NCBI GenBank assembly: GCA_030638385.1
Contig: DAOWES010000261.1
Span: forward strand, 1 to 33,816
Source: Candidatus Cloacimonadota bacterium
GTDB lineage: Bacteria > Cloacimonadota > Cloacimonadia > Cloacimonadales > TCS61
Reading direction: 5' to 3'
Length of the DNA stretch: 33,816 bases
Shown here in pieces: positions 14,642 through 22,331 of this stretch; the first letter of the stretch is position 1; every line of letters begins with the position of its first letter. The position numbers and the translations under genes are program-made. The notes beneath the pieces are model-generated. The model was not told the DNA's origin and did no database searches. It was given only the letters and a program-made list of their open reading frames with translations.

Positions 14642-15813
14642 TAGAAGTTTGAGGTCCCCCCCCTTGAACTACTGTTTAATGCTCTTCCCATTCGATCTGC
14701 AAGTTCTTCCTCACTTCCCACAAAACCTTCAACAGTTATATAGATATCTCCTTTCCCACTTCCTTGTCCGGAACCTGCAGCCGCAAGAGTTGAGAAATCT
14801 TTGAATGCCATGATGTTATCGTCCGGATGAAACTTGACCACATCTCCGCCGCTTGTTATTAGGGCATCATTCACCCCGAAGATTCTTTTTATTCCCCCCC
14901 CAATTCCTTTTATAAACCCTAGGGCTGCATCTTTGATTGCTTTTCCAATTCCTGCGAGAACACTCAATCCTGACTTAACTGTATCAACAATCATATTGAA
15001 TAATTTTGCACCAAGGCCGATCAATGCTTTAAGACCATTCCATAAGCCCACAAGTATATTTCCAATTATAGTTCCTACCATCCCTGCAGCCCCCACAATA
15101 GTTTTCAATACTCCGAGAAAAATATCAAAGATCCCTGTGAATATTTTAACTATCCCTTGAACAATACGATCAAGGTCCCCTGTGAAGATCCCGACAATTA
15201 CATCCCAAACTCCCCCAAGGATATCTAAAAATCCGAAGAAAATATTTCCAAGACCAGTTATAAAAACTTTCAAGAATGCACCCATTGATGCAAGGAAAAG
15301 TGAAGAGGTTTGAAAATTAAACATTTCATCAATCCATCCGAAGAATTTATCTTTAAATCCCTGAACAAATTCTCCGGCAGATCCTTCAATTGTATCTGCT
15401 TGCAATCCTCTTCCAGTGGCCAATGCAGCACCCTGTTCTTCCAGTCCCCCCCCAGTAAACATCTTCAATAAAACCATTCCAAGCTTCAAGAATAAAATTA
15501 GGAAAGGTTTCATCAACATCATAACTGGAACTAATGCAATCTTCAGGATCCCACCAATTACTCCTAGGATCTCTTTTATTGGTTCAAGCGTTCCAAGAAG
15601 CGCCCCGATAAGTCCTCCAAGCGCTGCGCCACCAAATGCTCCTTTTCCTTTCTTTTTTCCGCCGGCAGCTTCTTCTCCGGCTATTGCTCCGGCAATCGCC
15701 CCAGTGCCAGAATTGATTCCCTGGCTTACGCCTTTCTTGGTTCCCTTGCCTAATTCTTTAGAAGCAGCTTTCGCACTTCCCTTATCCACGATTAATTTGA
15801 TTCCCAATGTCAT
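14641..15813 (-). CDS. Tape measure protein (short)
   Basis: The protein has 390 aa. The first 75 residues are small and polar with lysine and glycine. A long run of hydrophobic helices follows (for example LVPVMMLMKPFLILFLKLGMV and repeated GxxxDVIVGIFTG and KIFTGIFDIF segments). The C-terminus is glycine- and serine-rich. It lies between the tail chaperones and the baseplate genes, as tape measures do. At about 0.15 nm per residue the tail would be near 58 nm, short for a siphovirus. Three exact G8 tracts lie in this gene. It has a class B leaderless promoter. Confidence 0.8.
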   Translation of the reverse strand: MTLGIKLIVDKGSAKAASKELGKGTKKGVSQGINSGTGAIAGAIAGEEAAGGKKKGKGAFGGAALGGLIGALLGTLEPIKEILGVIGGILKIALVPVMMLMKPFLILFLKLGMVLLKMFTGGGLEEQGAALATGRGLQADTIEGSAGEFVQGFKDKFFGWIDEMFNFQTSSLFLASMGAFLKVFITGLGNIFFGFLDILGGVWDVIVGIFTGDLDRIVQGIVKIFTGIFDIFLGVLKTIVGAAGMVGTIIGNILVGLWNGLKALIGLGAKLFNMIVDTVKSGLSVLAGIGKAIKDAALGFIKGIGGGIKRIFGVNDALITSGGDVVKFHPDDNIMAFKDFSTLAAAGSGQGSGKGDIYITVEGFVGSEEELADRMGRALNSSSRGGTSNF

Positions 15814-15834
15814 AACAATCAGAAATGAAAATTG

Positions 15835-15846
15835 TTTATATATTTA
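15835..15846 (-). promoter_or_regulatory. Class B TATA box for the tape measure gene
   Basis: TTTATATATTTA lies 22 nt before ATG 15813. The frameshifted tail chaperone ends at 15848, directly against the box. Confidence 0.8.
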
Positions 15847-15847
15847 T

Positions 15848-16434
15848 TTAGAACTTCTTTTTGGCGATTGTTTTGCAAACTGCCTCGAAACCCTTCTTCA
15901 GGAATTCCACCCACCCTTTTGTTTCGACTTCTTTTCTTTTCTTTTGGATCCCATTAACTGCATAATTTATCAGCTCTTGTTCTTCGATTGTAAAGTCATT
16001 AAAATTCAATGTGAATCCTGAAACAAGGCATCTTGCATAATGAAGAATTTCATAAGCCTCAACACTTATTGGAATTTTTGGAGCATTAGAATTAATTATC
16101 CTGTCTAACTCGTTAATTATTATTTCCCGAAGTTTTCCAGATTTTTTTTTATAACAAAGTCGATGTCTTTCTTAGCATACTTCTCGAAGATCCTTTGCAT
16201 ATCTTCCGAAGTAACATCATCTTTTTGAGGGCATGGTGCAACAATTACATCCCAACAAATATCCACTGCAGAATTCATGTCACATTTAGCAGACATTTCA
16301 CCATCTTTCCCCTGAGAGATCCCCTTGATAACTAGAATTTTTGGTCCAAGCTGAAATGCTTTTCGGCCCATGATATGTTTACATTCGATTTCAGCTTCTT
16401 CCCCAGAATTAAGTTTTACTTTTTCTTTGGCCAT
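15848..16434 (-). CDS. Tail assembly chaperone fusion made by -1 frameshift (gpGT-like)
   Basis: Starting as the 104-aa protein at 16434, ribosomes that slip back one base at the A9 run 16142-16150 leave the short frame. They read S-G-K-L-R-E-I onward for 97 more residues to TAA 15848-15850. The slip site in the zero frame is ATA AAA AAA AAT, giving the classic A_AAA_AAA heptamer. The fusion is about 195 aa, and the extension ends FLKKGFEAVCKTIAKKKF. In lambda and most siphoviruses the gpG/gpGT pair chaperones the tape measure protein, and here the tape measure is the next gene. The extension has no start of its own. Confidence 0.85.
16120..16434 (-). CDS. Tail assembly chaperone, short form (gpG-like)
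   Basis: The 104-aa zero-frame product begins MAKEKVKLNSGEEAEIECKH and ends DFVIKKNLENFGK. It lies between the tail tube and tape measure genes, the standard site of gpG. It ends seven residues past the slippery A9 run. It is the only gene of the tail module with a class A promoter; all other promoters found in that module are class B. Confidence 0.8.
   Translation of the reverse strand: MAKEKVKLNSGEEAEIECKHIMGRKAFQLGPKILVIKGISQGKDGEMSAKCDMNSAVDICWDVIVAPCPQKDDVTSEDMQRIFEKYAKKDIDFVIKKNLENFGK
16142..16150 (-). other. A9 slippery sequence for programmed -1 frameshift
   Basis: Nine consecutive A residues on the coding strand follow GTTAT. In frame they read ATA AAA AAA AAT, so A AAA AAA allows both tRNAs to slip -1. 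The -1 frame stays open for 97 codons downstream and the zero frame stops after seven more codons. Confidence 0.85.
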
Positions 16435-16455
16435 AACAAAATTAACAAGACTATG

Positions 16456-16465
16456 TATTTAAATG
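16456..16465 (-). promoter_or_regulatory. Class A TATA box for tail chaperones
   Basis: TATTTAAATG lies 22 nt before ATG 16434. The minus strand reads AAACATTTAAATACATAGTC, matching the sites at 4992 and 5411. The tail tube stop TAG abuts it. Confidence 0.8.
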
Positions 16466-16468
16466 TTT

Positions 16469-17407
16469 CTAAGAACTAGCAAATAAATCACCATCAATCG
16501 AAATATCCAAACCGATGTAATCGCAAGAAAGCTTCTTAGTCTCGTTATCATTATTCATATCCCTAGATCGAGTATTTGTTCGAGATGCAGCGATAGTGAA
16601 AACATGGTCATTGCTTGATCCTCTTGCAAGAGTCAAAACAATTGGAATATTAGATCTCTCATCTTCGTAACCGGTATCAATATTGTCATCCATTTCAGAT
16701 TCAAAAGATCCAGTAAGTGAGAGGTTATGCCTAATTATTCGATTGATCACTCTTCGGCCATTTGCAGATTCAACTTCTATTCCTCGGCCATCTTCCGGAG
16801 CAACATTCCAGTCCACTGCAATTGTGAACGTATCAAGGATAGTTGCATTTCCATCATAAGTAACAGTCGCATCAAGTCCTCTGAAAACATCTCCAACATT
16901 TGTTGATGGAGCAAGCGCCTCTGTAGCCGTAGCCAATTTCTGTGCCTGATAATTAAGAGACATTTCAACTGAAGCATCTTTGTTCACAGTGATCTCTCCG
17001 CCAGTGATACACATTCCAGTCATCTCTTTTGTTTTTCCTGTGGTCGTGTTGACCTTCATCGAGTAAGATAAATCGTCGGATGTAACTGGAGCCGTGATAA
17101 TTGTATAAGTTCCGTCACCATTGTCCGTAAAGTCACCGCATAAGGCCTTTAGAAGCACCGCCATTGAAGCTTTTGTGCATTTTGTGGTGATAGTACCACT
17201 TAAATTATAAAGATCATCATCAAGGTCGATAAGCGTATGTTCTGAATTCATTGAACTGATCTCTTCAACAGTATCATCTTCAGAAATTGTAATGTTTTGA
17301 ACATGGCCAAAATCCAATGCAGTGAATGGTGCCGGCTTTGTTCCGTAGGTAGACTCTTCTGCAATGATGTACTTATTTCCTACGTTGCTTAAAACTTCGG
17401 TTGCCAT
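16469..17407 (-). CDS. Major tail tube protein
   Basis: This 312-aa strand-rich protein has the tail tube layout. It opens GNKYIIAEESTYGTKPAP, continues with a beta barrel around residues 30-170, and has the long segment NGRRVINRIIRHNLSLTGSF in the second half, where tube proteins place the joining loop. It is longer than the 200-250 aa usual for simple tube proteins, so a surface domain is likely. It lies between the terminator protein and the chaperones, and its leaderless class B promoter suggests high late expression. Confidence 0.8.
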   Translation of the reverse strand: MATEVLSNVGNKYIIAEESTYGTKPAPFTALDFGHVQNITISEDDTVEEISSMNSEHTLIDLDDDLYNLSGTITTKCTKASMAVLLKALCGDFTDNGDGTYTIITAPVTSDDLSYSMKVNTTTGKTKEMTGMCITGGEITVNKDASVEMSLNYQAQKLATATEALAPSTNVGDVFRGLDATVTYDGNATILDTFTIAVDWNVAPEDGRGIEVESANGRRVINRIIRHNLSLTGSFESEMDDNIDTGYEDERSNIPIVLTLARGSSNDHVFTIAASRTNTRSRDMNNDNETKKLSCDYIGLDISIDGDLFASS

Positions 17408-17428
17408 AATTTATTGAGTTGGATTTTG

Positions 17429-17440
17429 TTTATATATTTA
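17429..17440 (-). promoter_or_regulatory. Class B TATA box for the tail tube gene
   Basis: TTTATATATTTA lies 22 nt before ATG 17407. The upstream gene stops at TAA 17445, just before the box. Confidence 0.8.
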
Positions 17441-17444
17441 TTTA

Positions 17445-17939
17445 TTAATTGTTTGGATCTGAAATGTAGTGCATTTCGATGTAAACATTGAAGATCGTGT
17501 TTCGGTCTTTGTCGGTGTCGAATTCATCTCGTATCGGAAGGACATCCAAAAAACCCTGAGCCACCCAATAGTCATGATTCAATTGAATAAGGTTTGTAAC
17601 TTGTTGCCCGATGAATCCGGCGAACTCCTCGTCAGTATAATCCACTGAACCTTCTCCCTCGTCGTAAGTGTAATGATGGCCCATCCCAGTTTTTATTTGG
17701 ATCTGGATCTCATCAGAGTTTTCTGTGCTCGGATTCCCAATTGCAACGGGAAGTTTTAGTGATGGCTTATCCAATTTCAAAAGAAGAATTTTTGGAAATG
17801 GTGTGGCATCAAGATCGATCCTTCGATCATCATCATACACCCATGCAGAAGACCTATCATTTATTGGATCCACCAAATCAGCCTGAAGCTTTGCAGCAAT
17901 CTTTGCCGTTGCAGTATGAATATTCATCCCATTAACCAT
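17445..17939 (-). CDS. Tail terminator / completion protein
   Basis: This 164-aa protein is positioned right before the tail tube gene. It starts with a helix (HTATAKIAAKLQADL), carries FPKILLLKLDKPSLK and EIQIQIKTGMGHHY strands, and ends with FNVYIEMHYISDPNN. This helix-then-sheet order is that of gpU-like terminators that cap the tube. The family call is by position and layout. It is leaderless from a class B promoter. Confidence 0.65.
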   Translation of the reverse strand: MVNGMNIHTATAKIAAKLQADLVDPINDRSSAWVYDDDRRIDLDATPFPKILLLKLDKPSLKLPVAIGNPSTENSDEIQIQIKTGMGHHYTYDEGEGSVDYTDEEFAGFIGQQVTNLIQLNHDYWVAQGFLDVLPIRDEFDTDKDRNTIFNVYIEMHYISDPNN

Positions 17940-17960
17940 AGTTGATTGAGTAAGAATCTT

Positions 17961-17972
17961 TTTATATATTTA
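17961..17972 (-). promoter_or_regulatory. Class B TATA box that also encodes the end of the upstream gene
   Basis: TTTATATATTTA lies 22 nt before ATG 17939. The last codons of the upstream gene (CAA ATA AAT ATA TAA) are the box itself, giving Q-I-N-I and the stop. Confidence 0.85.
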
Positions 17973-18423
17973 TTTGCTTGATCGACTTAACAGCCTTTAT
18001 CAGAAGTCGCTCCAAGAGTGGAGTATCTTTCTCAATATCTTCAATGACATTGTTAGGTTTTGTTCCAGGGTGTTTAACTTCCTTGAAGAAAAAGAATCCA
18101 TTTGATGTTGGAGATTGCGGAGAGATCGGAGCCTTGGGCCAATTGAATTTGAGTGCTTTACGGTTCTTAGGCCGGATGATATGAGGTTTTGTTCCCTGCA
18201 AATAATATCTCAGTATTTCATCATTGGAACCAATAATCCAGTCTGCACCTTCTTTTGAAATTGCAATCTTATTTCTAAATCTTTTTGGGAGCCTTAGAAT
18301 TATCTCCCTCTGAAGTTGGAATGCAAACCTTGTAAGAATGATATCCATAATCTTGTTTAAAGATTTCTGATCTAACGTGAGGAATCCTTCAACCACGATA
18401 TTTTCCAGTGCCAAACTTTCCAC
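17962..18423 (-). CDS. HK97 gp10-like head-tail joining protein
   Basis: The product has 153 aa, starting at GTG 18423 inside the end of the connector gene (35-nt overlap). The family pattern is clear: an N-terminal helix, then YYLQGTKPHIIRPKNRKALKF (about residues 73-93, quoted in part), then FFFFKEVKHPGTKPN near 110-125. It ends in a helix. These proteins fill the joint between connector and tail terminator. Confidence 0.75.
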   Translation of the reverse strand: MESLALENIVVEGFLTLDQKSLNKIMDIILTRFAFQLQREIILRLPKRFRNKIAISKEGADWIIGSNDEILRYYLQGTKPHIIRPKNRKALKFNWPKAPISPQSPTSNGFFFFKEVKHPGTKPNNVIEDIEKDTPLLERLLIKAVKSIKQINI

Positions 18424-18910
18424 GAAGAACTTTCAAGAATCTTGTTCTCTTGTCAATCCATTCAGCATAAATCGGATCAATAGTCTGATTCTTGAACGGA
18501 TTGAGACGAGTTCTAAAATTAACGATCGTATAGGCCCGCTCCAAAAGTTTATAATTTGGGGGGACGGAGTACACTTCAACACAATCCCCCGTGGTTAGAT
18601 CATCAACTTCAACACCACTGTTATTCCTAACTAAACGATATTCTGAATCATCCAATTCAACAAATTGTGTGGCCCCTGCAGATAAAACTCTCACTGAAGT
18701 TATCTTCGTCATATTGAAATAAGTGAAGAAGGTATTGTTCCCACGATTGTTTGCCACAAAAGAATCGAATTCAATGGACCTTTTCAAGTCAGAAACCATC
18801 TCCTCATTTGCATCATTGATATAGATTTGAATATCTTGATCCTCAAGGGTCTGATTCTCGGTTTCTAAAAGAAGCAGCTTCTTAATCTCTTCAATAGTGT
18901 TGTGTGCCAT
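18389..18910 (-). CDS. Head-tail connector protein
   Basis: This 173-aa protein begins with helices (TIEEIKKLLLLETENQTLED, then IQIYINDANEEMVSDLKR). It continues with strands and a YRLVRNNSG turn, and ends in a long helix ahead of a basic tail. This is the arrangement of gp6/adaptor proteins that dock under the portal. It is the first gene of the connector set and is leaderless from a class B promoter. Confidence 0.7.
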   Translation of the reverse strand: MAHNTIEEIKKLLLLETENQTLEDQDIQIYINDANEEMVSDLKRSIEFDSFVANNRGNNTFFTYFNMTKITSVRVLSAGATQFVELDDSEYRLVRNNSGVEVDDLTTGDCVEVYSVPPNYKLLERAYTIVNFRTRLNPFKNQTIDPIYAEWIDKRTRFLKVLRGKFGTGKYRG

Positions 18911-18931
18911 AAGAAAATTAACTGAATCTTG

Positions 18932-18943
18932 TTTATATATTTA
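18932..18943 (-). promoter_or_regulatory. Class B TATA box for the connector gene
   Basis: TTTATATATTTA lies 22 nt before ATG 18910. The glycosyltransferase stop TAG lies a few bases upstream on the minus strand. Confidence 0.8.
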
Positions 18944-18948
18944 ATCAA

Positions 18949-20844
18949 CTAACTAGCGATTTCTAAAAATCCGGCCTGGACATTATAATCGATAGTCTTC
19001 CGATGTTCCTCATCGTCAGGGATCGTTCTTGTTTGTCCTGGAACAAACCATAACACCGGGCCATTAATCTCAAGCTTCCCAAGATTTACCTTCTTTAGGG
19101 CCCTTACTTTGATGAACTTCCCCTTGATTATTGGCCCTGTTTTTATAACCATGTCTGGAACTTTTTGAACTTCACTAAGGATCTTTTTCTTATTTGCCCT
19201 GGCTTGGGTGATCATGTGATTGAAGATCTCTTCATAATATTTGAGCATGATCGGCCAAGAGTGTTCATTTGCGAATACTCGTGCTGCAGCCCCATACTCC
19301 ATCCTATTTCTTGGATCCTTAAAATATTCAAGTGCATCATAGATTTCGGCCGCATTTCTTTTTGCCCAGAAGATCTCCATATTTTGACAGACATCACTAT
19401 GCCATCCGATCTCTGGAGTGATCACTGGAATTCCACTTGCCATTGCTTCGTTGATTGTGTTTGAACAACCTTCGGAATTTGAGGGTAAAAGAAGAACGTC
19501 AATCTTTTGATAGAAGTCTGGCATCTCTTCGAATGGAACTTGAGTGCCTGCAGTGTTTGAAGCGATCATTGTTTTTAATCCGGCCATGTCTGAGCAGTAG
19601 TCCACATAATTAATTCCCTTCAATTGCTTTTCAGATTCTTCCTTGGATCGGCCAACAAATCCAACAATGTAATCTTCACGATCGTGATGTTTCTTTTGTT
19701 TGAACTTCTTTGTGTTGACTCCGTTTGGTAAGACGAAACATTTCTGGCCACTTTTTGATTTCTTGATGAAATGATCTACAAGAGATTTTGCTTCGTTGTT
19801 TTGAACGATCACTCCGGCCTCACCTTTTCCATCAGCCATTTGCCGGTAAAATCTTGAGAAGAGAGAATCTCCCCCAGTTGTGATTGTTGAGAAACTTATG
19901 GCCCTTAAATCTGGCCTGATCTCTAAAAGCTTTTTGTGTCTGTAGGATCCACATCTCCCCCAAACTAGATCCCCCTTCCAGGCAAGCAGCTCGTTTCTCT
20001 GATGAGATACATTGTAAATAACTGTAACATCAAAATTGGATATCTTCATTACTTCTTTTACAGTTGTCGCATAACACCAATCACTATCGTCGACGTGGAT
20101 TAAGATTTTCCGATTAGATATCCTTCCCATAAACTCCAGGTACTTATCACTATATCCTGGATGCCTTGATTCAAGATCCTCAATGAATTTGTCATGAGTG
20201 AAATTAACATCATCCATATTCAAAGTTCCGGCACCAGTCCGGCCACGATCGCTCCAGGATGCAGCCTCTTGATCATAATAGAAGTTTGACCATCTGCCGA
20301 ATTCGATTGGATGCTTTTTTCCCTGCAGCTTACAAAGTGCAAGTTGATCAGAGTACCAATCTTTATCATGTTCGCCACATAACTTTTCGTATCGGGTTGC
20401 CTCTTCAGCAGAATTGATTCCGAAGATCTCACAAGCATAAACAGATTTTCCTTCAGCCTTTCCATAGTCTCGCCGCATCAAGAGAACGTCCCCCCGAGTG
20501 AATTTGTCAGTGATCTCGGAAACGTCACTTCGAATAAGCGCAGTCACATCGATCCACAAAACAGGTTCTTTGAATTTCTTGAATGCTTGATTGACAAATT
20601 TCCCTTTCAGATAAGTGACCTTGAAACATTTTCCTTCAGGATTATTCTTGCCCCTGGCCTCTGCCTCAACTCGATGAGATTTGAAAAGTATGTTTGGGAA
20701 TTGTTGTTTTAAGAATTGTGCTTTTTTGGAAGGTAAGTTTATGAGATTAACTAAGATTTTCTCGACGGTGTTTCCTTCGAGTCCACAAATGAAGTGGTGC
20801 AACCAATCAAGATATCCTTCAGTTGCCATTGTTACGATTACCAT
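18949..20844 (-). CDS. Two-domain glycosyltransferase in the virion gene cluster
   Basis: The protein has 631 aa from ATG 20844; the reading frame extends to a TTG at 20898 through a hairpin and is unlikely to start there. Residues 1-240 look like a nucleotide-sugar domain, with VLWIDVTALIRSD at 95-107 in the place of a DxD-type site. Residues about 265-550 are a GT-B domain of the GT4 kind: FVLPNGVNTKKF, FVGRSKEE, and SEGCSNTINEAMASGIPVIT from residue 457. Residues 565-631 form an extra strand-rich domain (VLWFVPGQTRTIPDDEE). It probably glycosylates capsid proteins or a host surface layer. Its long structured leader is unique in the genome. Confidence 0.85.
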   Translation of the reverse strand: MVIVTMATEGYLDWLHHFICGLEGNTVEKILVNLINLPSKKAQFLKQQFPNILFKSHRVEAEARGKNNPEGKCFKVTYLKGKFVNQAFKKFKEPVLWIDVTALIRSDVSEITDKFTRGDVLLMRRDYGKAEGKSVYACEIFGINSAEEATRYEKLCGEHDKDWYSDQLALCKLQGKKHPIEFGRWSNFYYDQEAASWSDRGRTGAGTLNMDDVNFTHDKFIEDLESRHPGYSDKYLEFMGRISNRKILIHVDDSDWCYATTVKEVMKISNFDVTVIYNVSHQRNELLAWKGDLVWGRCGSYRHKKLLEIRPDLRAISFSTITTGGDSLFSRFYRQMADGKGEAGVIVQNNEAKSLVDHFIKKSKSGQKCFVLPNGVNTKKFKQKKHHDREDYIVGFVGRSKEESEKQLKGINYVDYCSDMAGLKTMIASNTAGTQVPFEEMPDFYQKIDVLLLPSNSEGCSNTINEAMASGIPVITPEIGWHSDVCQNMEIFWAKRNAAEIYDALEYFKDPRNRMEYGAAARVFANEHSWPIMLKYYEEIFNHMITQARANKKKILSEVQKVPDMVIKTGPIIKGKFIKVRALKKVNLGKLEINGPVLWFVPGQTRTIPDDEEHRKTIDYNVQAGFLEIAS

Positions 20845-20854
20845 TTTATGAATA

Positions 20855-20880
20855 TTGGACCCGGAGGTTTTACCCTCCAA
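20855..20880 (-). promoter_or_regulatory. Hairpin holding a GGAGG site ahead of the glycosyltransferase
   Basis: The minus strand carries GGAGGGTAAAACCTCC (20863-20878), so a Shine-Dalgarno-like GGAGG pairs with CCTCC. Flanking TTGG and CCAA can extend the stem. It lies 11 nt before ATG 20844 at its nearer end and could limit access to the ribosome. Confidence 0.55.
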
Positions 20881-20908
20881 CTTATCACGTGATTGCAAAC
20901 TCCTGACC

Positions 20909-21112
20909 GAATCGGAATTTCTTCTTATCGGAGTGAAAGCTTAGGCCCCATTATTGTGTTGCGCACAAACCACACCCTGCAAGGAATGACCCAACCTTAC
21001 CCGAGATGCCAGTGTCCGTCGGGACCTTAGAGCATTGTCCTTGATGGTTAGTTTTTAGCCGACCCCAAAGAGTTACTTAGGCGAGGGGCTTTTGAATTCC
21101 CGATTCCGCAAC
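20909..21112 (-). ncRNA. Structured RNA of about 200 nt, free RNA or glycosyltransferase leader
   Basis: No reading frame fills this region. A TATA box at 21134-21144 predicts a start near 21112. Right at that point begins GGAATCGGGAATT (21095-21107), which pairs with AATTCCGATTC (20909-20919) in 11 bp with one bulge, closing the whole element. Inside are CCCC/GGGG, GGAC/GTCC, CCCGA/TCGGG and TTGTG/CACAA hairpins. An alternative ACTCC/GGAGT stem spans the 3' closing strand, so two folds compete or form a pseudoknot. It does not match RNase P, SRP or tRNA patterns that I know. It may be regulatory, acting on the downstream gene. Confidence 0.65.
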
Positions 21113-21133
21113 ATGAGATTCTATGTAATACTA

Positions 21134-21144
21134 CATATATAAAA
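21134..21144 (-). promoter_or_regulatory. TATA box for the structured RNA
   Basis: The minus strand reads GTTTTATATATGTAGTATTACATAG. The box TTTATATATG sits about 22 nt before the 5' closing strand of the RNA. The downstream TATTACATAG repeats the one after the TATA box at 32149, where it directly precedes a start codon. Confidence 0.65.
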
Positions 21145-21150
21145 CTTTCT

Positions 21151-21184
21151 AAGAAAAAGAGTTTGTGGGGACCCGAAGGCCCCC
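21151..21184 (-). terminator. Terminator after the major capsid gene
   Basis: On the minus strand GGGGGCC pairs with GGTCCCC around a TTCG tetraloop (21167-21184), a very stable 7-bp hairpin. It is followed by ACAAACTCTTTTTC. A T-rich tract also lies between the capsid stop and the hairpin. It separates capsid transcription from the RNA promoter that follows. Confidence 0.7.
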
Positions 21185-21215
21185 GAATAAAAATAAAAAA
21201 ATAATCTACTTAAGA

Positions 21216-22298
21216 TCAACTAGAGACTGTTTCCACAAGTCTGAAAACGGCTTCAGGCTGAATTACTTCAACACCATAAAGCTTCAAACCAATCACTTCC
21301 CAGTTTACTGTTGCGGATTTTCGTCCGTCTAGCATCTGGATAGCGCTGCCTTCAATCAAGTATTTACACCGATTAGTATCGACGATATACATGTTGTTAG
21401 CAGAAGCTTGAGTTGTCAAAACTACCTTCAAGCCCAAGAAGTCTTGGATTCGAGGGAATAATGATCCTTCGTTAACAGAATTATAACCTAGAGCTGCGAT
21501 CACATTTGAGTCCTTCAAGAAGTTCCCCCATGTAAAAGAGTTAGTAACAATAGCGTCAGGTAAAGCGTTCAATCCAATGTGAGCCATAACTCCAGTGATC
21601 AGATCACTATAAGTCATTGTGGAAGCCAACAGAGTATAATTGCTGTTAGCATTTGAGTCGGGACTAGCCGTTTCAATTGCTGCAACAATGTCTGTGTCCA
21701 CTTTTCGAGCAAGAGCATCTCCAATCTCAAACATCTGATCCTGAACTATGTCGATAATACCTTGCTGAATTAACTGTAAGGTAATAACTTCATAAGAGAA
21801 GATCCATGCCAATGTGATTGTAGCACTTCCATAATCATCGTTAGATGGGTCTGGGAGTTCTCCGGAGTCCGGAAGAGCTGCTGCAGTCTTAAGCGCACTA
21901 ATTGGAATCTTAACAGTCTCAACACCACTTGGGTTCACTGAAATAGTCCGGATGATTTCATTCATAACCAACTTAGGTCTGAATGCTCTCTCCACAATAT
22001 TTCGAACAATAGTTGTGTACAAAGCGCCATTGTTAGGGAAAGTCATATCCTCAGTACTCATTCCTTCGAAATCTTCACAGCTTGGCATTTCCATACCTAA
22101 AGCATTTTTGAAGAATTCTGTCCCACGCTTCTCGTGAGCATTAGATAAGAACGCATCCTCTTTCGCTAAATTCACATAGCTCTCAAGGATCTTTTTACCA
22201 AGCTTTTCAACAGTGTTTGTTTCAACCTCCATTGGAATTGCCTTGTTCTCTCTATCAGAGATTCGGATTTCTTTGCCTAAAAATTCTAATTTTTGCAT
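21216..22298 (-). CDS. Major capsid protein (HK97-like)
   Basis: The protein has 360 aa. The first 100 or so residues are helical and charged, like a scaffold-type delta domain. From FPNNGALYTTIVRNIVERAF onward the sequence follows the HK97 fold: PISALKTAAALPDSGELP as the arm region, the spine helix around DIVQDQMFEIGDALARKVDT, and a C-terminal ATVNWEVIGLKLYGVEVIQP strand. It follows the protease-scaffold gene. The ribosome site AAGGGGGAC stands before the ATG. A strong terminator ends the message. Confidence 0.85.
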   Translation of the reverse strand: MQKLEFLGKEIRISDRENKAIPMEVETNTVEKLGKKILESYVNLAKEDAFLSNAHEKRGTEFFKNALGMEMPSCEDFEGMSTEDMTFPNNGALYTTIVRNIVERAFRPKLVMNEIIRTISVNPSGVETVKIPISALKTAAALPDSGELPDPSNDDYGSATITLAWIFSYEVITLQLIQQGIIDIVQDQMFEIGDALARKVDTDIVAAIETASPDSNANSNYTLLASTMTYSDLITGVMAHIGLNALPDAIVTNSFTWGNFLKDSNVIAALGYNSVNEGSLFPRIQDFLGLKVVLTTQASANNMYIVDTNRCKYLIEGSAIQMLDGRKSATVNWEVIGLKLYGVEVIQPEAVFRLVETVSS

Positions 22299-22331
22299 TT
22301 TTTTTGTCCCCCTTACAGTACGTTAGGTTTA

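Noticed and set aside
15416..16021. Plus-strand 201-aa frame
   Set aside because: It is antisense to the tape measure and chaperone genes; the proline and serine runs come from glycine and alanine codons on the other strand.
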